Assembly (NCBI RefSeq): GCF_022317005.1
Contig: NZ_CP081006.1
Span: forward strand, 2,480,001-2,544,000
DNA: 64,000 nucleotides
Direction of reading: 5' to 3'
From: Mycobacterium sp. IDR2000157661
Lineage (GTDB): Bacteria > Actinomycetota > Actinomycetes > Mycobacteriales > Mycobacteriaceae
Shown piece after piece: positions 56,447-64,000 of this stretch (position 1 is its first letter; the number at the start of each line of letters is the position of its first letter). The translations under genes and the position numbers were made by a program. The notes under the pieces were generated by a model, which saw nothing but the letters and a program-made list of their open reading frames with translations, was not told where the DNA came from and did not search any database.

Positions 56447-57631
56447 ATGGATTTATTCGAGTACCAAGCCAAAGAGCTGTTCGCCAAGCACAACGTGCCC
56501 ACCACGCCCGGTCGGGTGACCGACACCGCCGAAGATGCCAAGGCGATAGCCGAGGAGATCGGCAAGCCGGTCATGGTCAAGGCGCAGGTCAAGACCGGTG
56601 GCCGCGGCAAGGCCGGTGGCGTGAAGTACGCGGCCACGCCCGACGACGCCTTCACCCACGCGCAGAACATCCTCGGGCTCGACATCAAGGGTCACGTCGT
56701 CAAGAAGCTGCTGGTCTCCGAGGCCAGCGACATCGCCGAGGAGTACTACATCTCGTTCCTGCTCGACCGCGCCAACCGCACTTACCTGGCGATGTGCTCG
56801 GTCGAGGGCGGCGTGGAGATCGAGGAGGTCGCCGCGACCAAGCCCGACCGGCTGGCCCGTGTCCCCGTCGACGCGCTCAAGGGCGTAGACGAGGCGTTCG
56901 CCCGGGAGATCGCCGAGAAGGGCCACCTGCCCGCCGAGGTGCTCGACGCCGCCGCGGTGACCATCGCCAAGCTGTGGGAGGTCTTCGTCAAAGAGGACGC
57001 CACGCTGGTCGAGGTCAACCCGCTGGTGCGCACCCCTTCCCTCGGTGAGGACGACCCAGGCCAGATCCTCGCGCTGGACGGCAAGGTGACGCTCGACGCG
57101 AATGCCGACTTCCGGCACGAGGACCACGCCGAGTTCGAGGACAAGGACGCGTCGGACCCCCTCGAGCAGAAGGCCAAGGAACACGACCTGAATTACGTCA
57201 AGCTCGACGGGCAGGTCGGCATCATCGGCAACGGCGCCGGACTGGTCATGTCGACGCTGGACGTGGTGGCCTATGCCGGGGAGAAGCACGGCGACGTCAA
57301 GCCCGCCAACTTCCTCGACATCGGTGGCGGCGCCTCGGCCGAGGTGATGGCCGCGGGTCTCGACGTAATCCTGAGTGACGAGCAGGTCAAGAGCGTGTTC
57401 GTCAACGTCTTCGGCGGCATCACCGCCTGCGACGCCGTCGCCAACGGCATCGTCAACGCGCTGAAGATCCTTGGTGACGACGCCAACAAGCCGCTGGTGG
57501 TTCGCCTCGACGGCAACAACGTCGACGAGGGGCGCCGCATCCTTGCCGAGGCCGACCACCCGCTGGTGACCGAGGTCGGCTCAATGGACGAAGCCGCCGA
57601 CAAGGCCGCCGAACTCGCCGCGAGCGCCTGA
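56447..57631 (+). CDS. sucC: Succinyl-CoA synthetase (ADP-forming) beta subunit
   Basis: The 394-residue protein begins [20 protein letters not shown], the start of the ATP-grasp domain, with [19 protein letters not shown] (about residue 43) and [12 protein letters not shown]. The C-terminal CoA-ligase half has [20 protein letters not shown] and [20 protein letters not shown]. With SucD it makes succinate and ATP from succinyl-CoA in the TCA cycle. An insertion of a few residues after PLVRTPS makes it slightly longer than the E. coli subunit (388). The sucD gene follows after 22 bases. Confidence 0.98.
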   Translation: MDLFEYQAKELFAKHNVPTTPGRVTDTAEDAKAIAEEIGKPVMVKAQVKTGGRGKAGGVKYAATPDDAFTHAQNILGLDIKGHVVKKLLVSEASDIAEEYYISFLLDRANRTYLAMCSVEGGVEIEEVAATKPDRLARVPVDALKGVDEAFAREIAEKGHLPAEVLDAAAVTIAKLWEVFVKEDATLVEVNPLVRTPSLGEDDPGQILALDGKVTLDANADFRHEDHAEFEDKDASDPLEQKAKEHDLNYVKLDGQVGIIGNGAGLVMSTLDVVAYAGEKHGDVKPANFLDIGGGASAEVMAAGLDVILSDEQVKSVFVNVFGGITACDAVANGIVNALKILGDDANKPLVVRLDGNNVDEGRRILAEADHPLVTEVGSMDEAADKAAELAASA

Positions 57632-57653
57632 GACTCAAAGGAAACATGACCCA

Positions 57654-58568
57654 ATGTCGATATTTCTGAACAAGGATTCCAAGGTCATCGTCCAGGGCAT
57701 CACCGGCGGTGAGGGCACCAAGCACACCGCGCTGATGCTCAAGGCGGGCACCCAACTGGTCGGCGGCGTGAATGCCCGCAAGGCCGGAACGACGGTGTCT
57801 CACAAGGACAGAGACGGCAACGATGTCGAGTTGCCGGTGTTCGAATCCGTCGGCGAGGCGATGAGGGAGACCGGGGCCGACGTGTCGGTGGTCTTCGTAC
57901 CACCCAAATTCGCCAAGGACGCGATCATCGAGGCCATCGACGCCGAGATCGGTCTGCTGGTCGTCATCACCGAGGGCATCCCGGTCCAGGACACCGCCTA
58001 CGTGTGGGCGTACAACCTGTCTAAAGGTGGCAACAAGTCGCCGAAGACCCGCATCATCGGCCCGAACTGTCCGGGCATCATCACGCCGGGCGAGGCGTTG
58101 GCGGGCATCACGCCGAACAACATCACCGACAAGGGTCCGATCGGCCTGGTGTCGAAGTCGGGAACGCTGACCTACCAAATGATGTTCGAGTTGCGCGACT
58201 TCGGGATCTCGACCGCGATCGGCATCGGCGGTGACCCCGTCATCGGGACCACGCACATCGACGCGATCGAGGCGTTCGAGAAGGATCCCGACACCGAGGT
58301 CATCGTGATGATCGGCGAGATCGGCGGCGACGCCGAGGAGCGGGCCGCCGACTACATCAAGGACAACGTGTCCAAGCCGGTGGTCGGCTATGTCGCGGGC
58401 TTCACCGCGCCGGAGGGCAAGACCATGGGCCACGCCGGCGCGATCGTGTCCGGGTCGTCGGGCACCGCCGCGGCCAAGAAGGAGGCGCTCGAAGCCGCGG
58501 GCGTCAAGGTCGGCAAGACGCCGTCGGAGACGGCCCGCTTGGCGCGCGAGATCCTGCAGAGCAAGTAG
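57654..58568 (+). CDS. sucD: Succinyl-CoA synthetase (ADP-forming) alpha subunit
   Basis: The 304-residue protein has the CoA-binding start [20 protein letters not shown], then [24 protein letters not shown] sequence ([18 protein letters not shown]) and the phosphohistidine motif [20 protein letters not shown], with the active His at about residue 260. The phosphohistidine swings between the alpha and beta subunits during catalysis. It is co-transcribed with sucC. AAAGGAAA precedes the ATG. Confidence 0.98.
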   Translation: MSIFLNKDSKVIVQGITGGEGTKHTALMLKAGTQLVGGVNARKAGTTVSHKDRDGNDVELPVFESVGEAMRETGADVSVVFVPPKFAKDAIIEAIDAEIGLLVVITEGIPVQDTAYVWAYNLSKGGNKSPKTRIIGPNCPGIITPGEALAGITPNNITDKGPIGLVSKSGTLTYQMMFELRDFGISTAIGIGGDPVIGTTHIDAIEAFEKDPDTEVIVMIGEIGGDAEERAADYIKDNVSKPVVGYVAGFTAPEGKTMGHAGAIVSGSSGTAAAKKEALEAAGVKVGKTPSETARLAREILQSK

Positions 58569-58618
58569 GTCCAGGGCCTCCCTGGCGCGAGCGACCGTGT
58601 GAACTGCGCCGCAGGATT

Positions 58619-58632
58619 AGGAACGTGTTCCA
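58619..58632. promoter_or_regulatory. KstR-like operator before the thiolase-like gene
   Basis: AGGAACGTGTTCCA fits TNNAACNNGTTNNA at all defined positions except the first base. The inner GGAACGTGTTCC is a perfect palindrome. It lies 45 bases before the start of the thiolase-like gene and after the end of sucD. Confidence 0.6.
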
Positions 58633-58677
58633 ACTTTCGATTAGCCTGACGAATTAACACCCGTCAGGAGGTCTGTA

Positions 58678-60216
58678 ATGGTTCACCCCCGGACCCCCGT
58701 CCTCGTCGGCGTCGGCCAATGCACCGAGCGCATCGACGACCCTGACTACCGCGGCATGTCCGCGGTGGATCTGGCGACCGAAGCGGTGCGTGCCGCGCTG
58801 GCCGACACCGGCGTCGACCCGGGGACGGCCGCCGCGGCGGTTGACACCGTGTACGGGCTGCGCCAGTTCGAGATCTCCGGGCCGATACCGGCGACGCTGG
58901 GCAAGTCGAACAACTACCCCCGCTCGGTCATGCGCCGGGTCGGCGGCGATCCGGCCCGGGTCGTGCTGGAGCCGGTCGGCGGCCAGGGCCCGCAGAAGCT
59001 CGTCACCGAGGCAGGCGATGCGATCGCGTCCGGCGAGCTCGACGTGGCGATGATCATCGGCTCGGAGCCTGGGTCGACGGCGCGGTTCTGGCGCCGTGCC
59101 GCCGAGAAGGGCGAAGCCACACCAGACTTCACCGAGCATGTCGACGGTCAGCTCGAGGACCGTGGCCACCAGATCCATCAGTACTTCACCGAGTACACCG
59201 CCTCGCACGGTCTGACCGGCGCGGCCGTGCAGTACGGCCTGCTCGACAACGCGCGCCGGGCGCGGCTGGGGATGGGCGTGCTCGAGTACCGCCGGGCGAT
59301 GGCGGAGTTGTTCGCTCCCATGTCGAAAGTCGCCGCGAAGAACCCGTTCTCGGCGTCACCGGTCGAGCGCTCGGTCGACGAGATATTCACCGTCACCGAT
59401 GACAACCGGATGATCTGTGATCCGTATCCGAGGCTGTTGGTCGCGCGCGATCAGGTGAATCAGGGCGCCGCGGCGGTGCTGATGTCCGTCGAGGCAGCCC
59501 GCAGACTCGGTGTGCCCGAAGACAAGTGGGTGTACCTGCACGGCCATTGCGACATGACCGAACAGGGTCTGTTGGACCGGGCCGATCTGGGCGCCAGTCC
59601 CGCGGCGGTGCACGCTGCGCGAGAGGCGTTGCGGGTCGCGGGAATCGGCGTCGACGATGTCGCAACCTTCGACCTGTACAGCTGTTTCCCGTTCCCCGTG
59701 TTCGTGGTCTGTGAGGCACTGGGCATCGGCGGTGACGATCCGCGCGGCCTGACGGTGACCGGCGGCCTGCCGTACTTCGGTGGACCGGGCAACAGCTACT
59801 CATTGCACGCCATCGCCGAGACCGTGGTCAAGATGCGGGAAACGCCAGGGTGTTTCGGGTTCGTCGGCGCCAACGGCGGCACTATGAGCAAGTACTCTGT
59901 CGGCATCTACTCGACCCGGTCCGCCGAATGGCCCACCACCCGCGGAGCCGAGTTGAACGCCGAGGTGGCCGCGTTGCCGACAGTGGCGGTCACCGAATGG
60001 CCCGAGGGCCGGGGCACCATCGAAACCTATTCGGTGCGTTACGACTGGCCGGTGCGCACCGGCGTCATCATCGGCAGGTCCGCCGCGGACAATTCACGGT
60101 TCTTGGCCATCACCGAGGACGCAGATCTGGTCGCGTTGATGGCCGACGGTGATCCCCTCGGGGCTGCCATCACGGTGCGCCGCGACGGCAAGGTCAACCG
60201 CGCCAGCCTGGCCTAG
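58678..60216 (+). CDS. Thiolase-like protein type 1 (TLP1), lacking the catalytic cysteine
   Basis: The 512-residue protein has the thiolase fold over about 1-410 (VLVGVGQCTERIDDPDYRGM at the start) and a C-terminal extra beta domain (about 425-512, TIETYSVRYDWPVRTGVIIG), the layout of mycobacterial thiolase-like protein type 1. Where thiolases have the nucleophilic cysteine it reads VGGQGPQKLVTEAGDAI, without Cys. The His loop GGHPxG is replaced by GGLPYFGGPGNSYSLHAIAE, and the last Cys loop reads GFVGANGGTMSKYS. It should therefore bind CoA esters without thiolase activity. AGGAGG lies eight bases before the ATG, and a KstR-like box stands upstream. Confidence 0.87.
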   Translation: MVHPRTPVLVGVGQCTERIDDPDYRGMSAVDLATEAVRAALADTGVDPGTAAAAVDTVYGLRQFEISGPIPATLGKSNNYPRSVMRRVGGDPARVVLEPVGGQGPQKLVTEAGDAIASGELDVAMIIGSEPGSTARFWRRAAEKGEATPDFTEHVDGQLEDRGHQIHQYFTEYTASHGLTGAAVQYGLLDNARRARLGMGVLEYRRAMAELFAPMSKVAAKNPFSASPVERSVDEIFTVTDDNRMICDPYPRLLVARDQVNQGAAAVLMSVEAARRLGVPEDKWVYLHGHCDMTEQGLLDRADLGASPAAVHAAREALRVAGIGVDDVATFDLYSCFPFPVFVVCEALGIGGDDPRGLTVTGGLPYFGGPGNSYSLHAIAETVVKMRETPGCFGFVGANGGTMSKYSVGIYSTRSAEWPTTRGAELNAEVAALPTVAVTEWPEGRGTIETYSVRYDWPVRTGVIIGRSAADNSRFLAITEDADLVALMADGDPLGAAITVRRDGKVNRASLA

Positions 60217-60222
60217 GCGGTC

Positions 60223-60960
60223 GTGAAGCGAACAGCATTCGCCGCGGTACTGGTCATGCTCGCGGCAGGATGCAGTTCACAGCAGGGGGATTCGATCGTG
60301 GTCTTCGCCGCGGCGTCGTTGAAGGCCCCGTTCACCGAGATCGGCGAGCAGTTCGAGGGGGACAATCCCGGCGCCACCGTGGAATTCTCGTTCGCCGGGT
60401 CGTCCGATCTCGTGACGCAGTTGACGCAGGGCGCCCGCGCGGACGTGTTCGCGTCGGCCGACACCCGCAACATGGACAAGGCCGCCAAGGCCGGTCTGCT
60501 GGCCGGCGCTCCGGCCGACTTCGCGGCCAACACGCTGACCATCGCCGTCGCGCCGGGAAATCCGAAGCAGATCAATAGCTTTCGTGACCTGACGAAGCCG
60601 GGTGTCAGCGTTGTGCTTTGTGCACCCCAGGTGCCGTGTGGGACGGCGACACAGAAGGTCGAGCGGGCCGCGGGTGTGGACGTGGCGCCGGTCAGCGAGG
60701 AGTCGTCGGTCACCGACGTGCTGAGCAAGGTCACCAGCGGGCAGGCCGACGCCGGCGTCGTCTACGTCACCGACACCCAGGATGCCGGCGACATGGTCAC
60801 CGCGGTGCCGTTCCCCGAAGCCGCCGAGGCCGTCAACACCTATCCGATCGCTGTGCTACGGCAGTCGGAAAATCCAGCTCTAGCAAGAAAATTCGTCGAT
60901 CTGGTGACCGGTGAGGTGGGGCGGCGGGTGCTCGCCGAGGCAGGCTTCGCCCGGCCGTGA
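60223..60960 (+). CDS. Molybdate-type ABC transporter substrate-binding lipoprotein (ModA-like)
   Basis: The 245-residue precursor starts at GTG with a lipoprotein signal ending LMAAG-like VMLAAGC (Cys at residue 17). The mature protein has VVFAAASLKAPFTEIGEQFE, FAGSSDLVTQLTQGARADVF and VTSGQADAGVVYVTDTQDAG, the oxyanion-binding pattern of ModA. It would bind molybdate or tungstate outside the membrane. No permease (ModB) or ATPase (ModC) gene follows; the next gene is on the other strand one base away. It may serve a transporter encoded elsewhere. It lies six bases after the TLP1 gene. Confidence 0.87.
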   Translation: MKRTAFAAVLVMLAAGCSSQQGDSIVVFAAASLKAPFTEIGEQFEGDNPGATVEFSFAGSSDLVTQLTQGARADVFASADTRNMDKAAKAGLLAGAPADFAANTLTIAVAPGNPKQINSFRDLTKPGVSVVLCAPQVPCGTATQKVERAAGVDVAPVSEESSVTDVLSKVTSGQADAGVVYVTDTQDAGDMVTAVPFPEAAEAVNTYPIAVLRQSENPALARKFVDLVTGEVGRRVLAEAGFARP

Positions 60961-60961
60961 G

Positions 60962-61810
60962 CTACACCAGGGCGGCCAGCTTGCCTGCGAGTCGCTCCAC
61001 GTAGCCGGCAACCTCGTCGGGCGACTTGTCCGGCAGCCCGAACAGCACCTCGGTGACGCCCAGATCCGCCCAGCGGGCCAGCTTTTCGGGATCCGGCTTG
61101 AAGTCCAGCGCCACGATCTGCGGCGCGCCGTCACGTCCGGCGCCGGCCCAGGTGTCCTGCAGGAGCTTGACCGGTGCGTCGATGTCGAAGTCGCGCGGGG
61201 TCGTGATCCAGCCGTCGGCGGACCGCGCGATCCACTTGAAGTTCTTCTCCGTCCCCGCGGCGCCGACCAGCACCGGGATGTGCGGCTGCACCGGTTTGGG
61301 CCAGGCCCAACTCGGGCCGAAATTCACGAACTCGCCCTCGTAGGAGGCTTCCTCCTGGGTCCACAGCGCGCGCATGGCCTCGAGGTACTCGCGCAGCATG
61401 GTGCGCCGCCGCCCCGGCGGCACGTTGTGGTCGGCCAGCTCATCGGTGTTCCAGCCGAATCCGACGCCCAGGCTCACCCGCCCGCTGGAGAGATGGTCCA
61501 GCGTCGCGATCGATTTCGCCAGCGTGATGGGGTCGTGTTCCACCGGCAGCGCGACGGCCGTCGACAACCGCACCCGCGAGGTCACTGCCGCCGCGGTGCC
61601 CAGGCTCACCCACGGGTCGAGCGTGCGCATGTACCGGTCGTCGGGCAGCGATTCGTCACCCGTCGTCGGGTGCGCGGCCTGGCGCTTGATCGGGATGTGG
61701 GTGTGCTCAGGCACGTAGAACGTCGTGAAGCCGTGGTCGTCGGCCAGCGTGGCGGCGGCCGCGGGGGCGATTCCGCGATCACTGGTGAACAGCACGAGCC
61801 CGTAATCCAT
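60962..61810 (-). CDS. F420-dependent LLM-class oxidoreductase, KstR-box associated
   Basis: From ATG 61810 the protein has 282 residues. It shows GFTTFYVPEHTHIPIKRQAA near the N-terminus, then LSSGRVSLGVGFGWNTDELA and HIPVLVGAAGTEKNFKWIAR, matching the TIGR03619 group of probable F420-dependent oxidoreductases. I believe Rv0953c is the counterpart. A KstR-type box lies nine bases before the start codon, the same arrangement as for the oxidoreductase gene at 37509. The longer frame upstream is opposite the next gene and is not used. Confidence 0.9.
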   Translation of the reverse strand: MDYGLVLFTSDRGIAPAAAATLADDHGFTTFYVPEHTHIPIKRQAAHPTTGDESLPDDRYMRTLDPWVSLGTAAAVTSRVRLSTAVALPVEHDPITLAKSIATLDHLSSGRVSLGVGFGWNTDELADHNVPPGRRRTMLREYLEAMRALWTQEEASYEGEFVNFGPSWAWPKPVQPHIPVLVGAAGTEKNFKWIARSADGWITTPRDFDIDAPVKLLQDTWAGAGRDGAPQIVALDFKPDPEKLARWADLGVTEVLFGLPDKSPDEVAGYVERLAGKLAALV

Positions 61811-61819
61811 GTCCCGAAT

Positions 61820-61833
61820 TAGAACGTGTTTCA
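61820..61833. promoter_or_regulatory. KstR-type operator before the F420-type oxidoreductase
   Basis: TAGAACGTGTTTCA fits TNNAACNNGTTNNA at all defined positions. It lies nine bases before the leftward start codon and 107 bases before the rightward membrane-protein gene, so the oxidoreductase is the likely target. Confidence 0.7.
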
Positions 61834-61940
61834 GTCTGGGTGGCAAGCGCGTGGGCAGCGACGGCCCAGCCTGCGGCGGTCCCAGCACCGGTGACGGGTG
61901 CGCTAGCGTGGGTCTGTCCCGCCGAAGCACAGGAGAGGTC

Positions 61941-62786
61941 ATGACGTATCCCTCAGGCCCGCCCGGTAGCCCCGGATATCCGCCCGCACAGCAGCCGACC
62001 CCGCACTTCTCCGCGCCCACGCAGCAGTTCGGCCGGCCCGGCGAATCCGGCCCGGCCGACGGCCGGAGCAAGCTGCCGCTGTACCTGGCGGCCGTCGTCG
62101 CCGCACTGGGCTTGGCGGTGTACCTGTCGAGCTTCGCGCCGCTCTTCACCATCTCCGCCTCCGATTTCCCCGGCCTGGGCAGCATCAGCGGCAGCTCGTT
62201 CGGGCTGGTCCTGGCGATCGGTGCGGCGATCCTGGCGGGCTTGTTCGCCGGGGCAGGCCTGCTGCCCAAGCAGCGGGTCGCCACCGCGGTGATCGCGGCG
62301 CTGGCCGTCACGGCTTTCCTGCTGGTGATCGCGGAGGTCATCAACAAGCCCAGCGGCGCGAGCATCGGGTGGGGGCTTTACCTCATCATCGCCTTCACGC
62401 TGTTGCAGGCGATCGCCGCGGTCGCGGTGTTGCTGTTCGAATCGGGCATCATCACCCCGCCCTCGCCGCGACCGAAGTACGACCAGCACTACGGCCAGTA
62501 CGGCGCGCCCGGCTCGTATTACGGCCAGCCTGGCCAGCCGCATCACGGCGGCCCGCAGCAGGGGCAACCTCAGCAACAGCAGCGTTCCGGATACCCGTCG
62601 ACCTACCCCGGCGGCTATGGACAGGGTCCGTCCACCGGCGGATACAGCTCCGGCCAGCAGTCCGGCCCGCCGACGCCGCCGACCGGTTTCCCCACCTACG
62701 GCCAGCCGCCGTCGAGCACCGCGCCGACGACGCAGGTGCCGACACAGGGCTCGTCCTCCTCGCAGTCGGGTCAGACGCCTTCCTAG
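61941..62786 (+). CDS. Proline/glutamine-rich membrane protein (Rv0954-like, DUF5336)
   Basis: From ATG 61941, with AGGAGAGG just upstream, the 281-residue protein has a Pro-rich cytoplasmic N-terminus (about 1-45), four membrane helices (about 47-175) and a long C-terminal tail rich in Gln, Gly, Tyr, Pro and Ser (YGQYGAPGSYYGQPGQPHHG and similar). This layout fits the 34 kDa antigen-like family and Rv0954. The tail is probably disordered and may mediate contacts at the cell pole or septum; the function is not settled. The next gene follows after about 70 bases. Confidence 0.88.
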   Translation: MTYPSGPPGSPGYPPAQQPTPHFSAPTQQFGRPGESGPADGRSKLPLYLAAVVAALGLAVYLSSFAPLFTISASDFPGLGSISGSSFGLVLAIGAAILAGLFAGAGLLPKQRVATAVIAALAVTAFLLVIAEVINKPSGASIGWGLYLIIAFTLLQAIAAVAVLLFESGIITPPSPRPKYDQHYGQYGAPGSYYGQPGQPHHGGPQQGQPQQQQRSGYPSTYPGGYGQGPSTGGYSSGQQSGPPTPPTGFPTYGQPPSSTAPTTQVPTQGSSSSQSGQTPS

Positions 62787-62859
62787 CGTGAGCCAGTAGT
62801 CTGAGCCGCGCGTGCGCGAACGTCGGGCACGCGAGCCTGTGCGAGGAGCGGCCCAACCA

Positions 62860-64000
62860 GTGGAACCACGGCCAGTCGGCACCCGCCAGGCGCGCGAGCT
62901 GCTCCGGGTCGCGTTCGGGCCGTCAGTCGTGGCGCTCGTCGTCATCGCGGCGGTGGTGCTGCTGCAGCTGCTGATCGCCAACAGCGACATGACCGGTGCG
63001 CTGGGTGCGGTCGCGAGCATGTGGCTGGGCGTGCACCTGGTTCCGGTGTCCATCGGCGGCGCCGAACTCGGAGTGATGCCGCTGCTGCCGGTGCTCGCGA
63101 TGGTGTGGGGGACCGCGCGCACGACGGCTGCGGCGACCTCACCGCAGGGCTCGTGGTTCGTCATCCGCTGGGTCGTCGCGTCGGCTCTCGGCGGTCCACT
63201 GCTGATCGCGGCGATCGCATTGGCCGTCGTCCATGACGCCGCCTCGGTGCTGACCGAACTGCAGACCCCCAACGCCTCTGGCGCCTTCGCCGGCGTGCTG
63301 GCCGTGCACGCGGTCGGCGCGGCGGTCGGTGTGGGCTCGCGGGTCGGGCGGCGGCTGTTCGCCGCGGCGTCCCTGCCTGCCTGGCTGCCCGAGGCGATCC
63401 GCGCCTCCGCGGCCGGTGTGCTGGCGCTGGCGGGCCTGTCCGGAGTGGTGATGGCCGGCTCGCTGGTCGTGCACTGGTCGACGATGCACGACCTCTACTC
63501 GCTCACCGACTCGGTGTTCGGCCAGCTCAGCCTGACGGCGTTGTCGGTGCTCTACATCCCCAACGTGCTGGTGGGCACCGCCGCAGTGGCGGTCGGGTCC
63601 AGCGCCCATGTGGGGTTGGCGACGTTCAGTTCGTTCACGGTCTTCGGCGGCGACATCCCGGCGTTGCCGGTGCTGGCTGCGGCTCCGACACCGCCGCTGG
63701 GTCCGGTGTGGGTGGCGCTGCTGATCGTCGCGGCCGCGTCGGGCGTCGCGGTGGGCCAGCAGTGCGCCCGGCGGCCGCTGCCGCTGCTTCCCGCGGTGGG
63801 CAAGCTGGTGGTGGCCGCGGCGCTGGCGGCGGTGACGATGGCGGTTCTCGGTTACGCGGGCGGTGGCCGGCTCGGCAACTTCGGTGACGTCGGCGTCGAC
63901 CAGGCCACGTTCGGTCCTGCCGTCTTCTTGTGGTTCGCCGGCGTCGGCGCGCTCACCGTCGCGATGTCGGGCGGCATCGCACGCAGGCCGCGGGCGCCGA
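62860..64000 (+). CDS. Polytopic membrane protein, DUF6350 family (Rv0955-like), cut by the window end
   Basis: The frame is open to the last base of the window, giving about 380 residues. The N-terminus reads [20 protein letters not shown] and [20 protein letters not shown], then [20 protein letters not shown]. Many membrane helices follow, with [20 protein letters not shown] and [20 protein letters not shown]. The pattern agrees closely with my memory of Rv0955, a member of DUF6350 of unknown function. The GTG at 62860 has AGGAG eleven bases upstream; an in-frame GTG at 62812 with TAGTCT upstream could be a leaderless start. Confidence 0.85.
   Translation, partial: MEPRPVGTRQARELLRVAFGPSVVALVVIAAVVLLQLLIANSDMTGALGAVASMWLGVHLVPVSIGGAELGVMPLLPVLAMVWGTARTTAAATSPQGSWFVIRWVVASALGGPLLIAAIALAVVHDAASVLTELQTPNASGAFAGVLAVHAVGAAVGVGSRVGRRLFAAASLPAWLPEAIRASAAGVLALAGLSGVVMAGSLVVHWSTMHDLYSLTDSVFGQLSLTALSVLYIPNVLVGTAAVAVGSSAHVGLATFSSFTVFGGDIPALPVLAAAPTPPLGPVWVALLIVAAASGVAVGQQCARRPLPLLPAVGKLVVAAALAAVTMAVLGYAGGGRLGNFGDVGVDQATFGPAVFLWFAGVGALTVAMSGGIARRPRAP

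Noticed and set aside
1..64000. CRISPR arrays, insertion sequences and rRNA genes
   Set aside because: No regularly spaced repeats, transposase motifs or rRNA sequence were recognised on either strand by reading.

Overview
The window is GC-rich actinobacterial DNA and almost certainly comes from a fast-growing mycobacterium (Mycolicibacterium type). The evidence is gene content: sigK/rskA, a lysine-tailed Ku and a three-domain LigD, UvrD1, the small intracellular chorismate mutase, an Rv0950c-like M23 peptidase, sucCD, and the Rv0953c-Rv0955-like block. From memory, the order of many genes follows M. tuberculosis Rv0923c-Rv0927c and Rv0937c-Rv0955, with extra blocks inserted. I ran no searches, so family names rest on motifs and length. 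No phage, insertion sequence, CRISPR array or rRNA was seen. There is one tRNA gene (Arg, CCT anticodon). Genes are so tightly packed that no gap exceeds about 280 bases.

Layout. 1-3.4 kb: end of an amidohydrolase, an atypical SDR, a BKACE-type lyase, a cupin, a membrane protein and a GNAT enzyme. 3.4-7.6 kb: an 18 kDa-antigen-type Hsp20 under a CIRCE element, then a leftward operon of thiolase, carotenoid oxygenase and tandem-HxlR regulator. 7.8-11.4 kb: a GAF-ANTAR regulator, a small membrane protein, the tRNA, an F420-type oxidoreductase and a YbdK-type ligase. 11.4-15.9 kb: a compact leftward run mntH, GGCT/poly-glutamate-hydrolase fusion, DUF1365, sigK, rskA. 15.9-18.4 kb: two secreted paralogues and a reductase/SDR pair behind a KstR-like box. 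18.5-30.9 kb: ku and ligD on either side of a complete polyol uptake and oxidation cluster (PfkB kinase, mannitol dehydrogenase, zinc alcohol dehydrogenase, SorC regulator, ABC transporter). 30.9-33.8 kb: a cysteine-rich DUF1326 protein with two CsoR-type operators, RNase HI, an AraC regulator and an Ala/His-rich protein.

33.8-37.5 kb: a CheB - STAS/HATPase - CheR cassette without receptors or flagellar genes. 37.5-46.4 kb: an F420-type oxidoreductase with a KstR-like box, a DUF4873/diiron oxygenase pair, YihY, CobF, a holin-like protein, an Fpg/Nei glycosylase, a frameshifted hydrolase facing a decayed TetR gene, a secreted chorismate mutase and an SDR. 46.4-56.2 kb: Pgi, an aldehyde dehydrogenase, an acyltransferase, the intracellular chorismate mutase, UvrD1, a repeat-bearing membrane protein and an M23 peptidase. 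56.4-64 kb: sucCD behind a CRP-like site, a thiolase-like protein without the catalytic cysteine, an orphan ModA, an F420-type oxidoreductase and two membrane proteins.

Shared control. Several unrelated genes carry the same kinds of site. Four carry KstR-like TNNAACNNGTTNNA boxes, which suggests sterol-linked control. Up to five carry SigF-like GTT/GGGTA promoters, three of them with exactly 11 nt between the -10 element and the start codon. The CheB cassette is in the SigF-like group.
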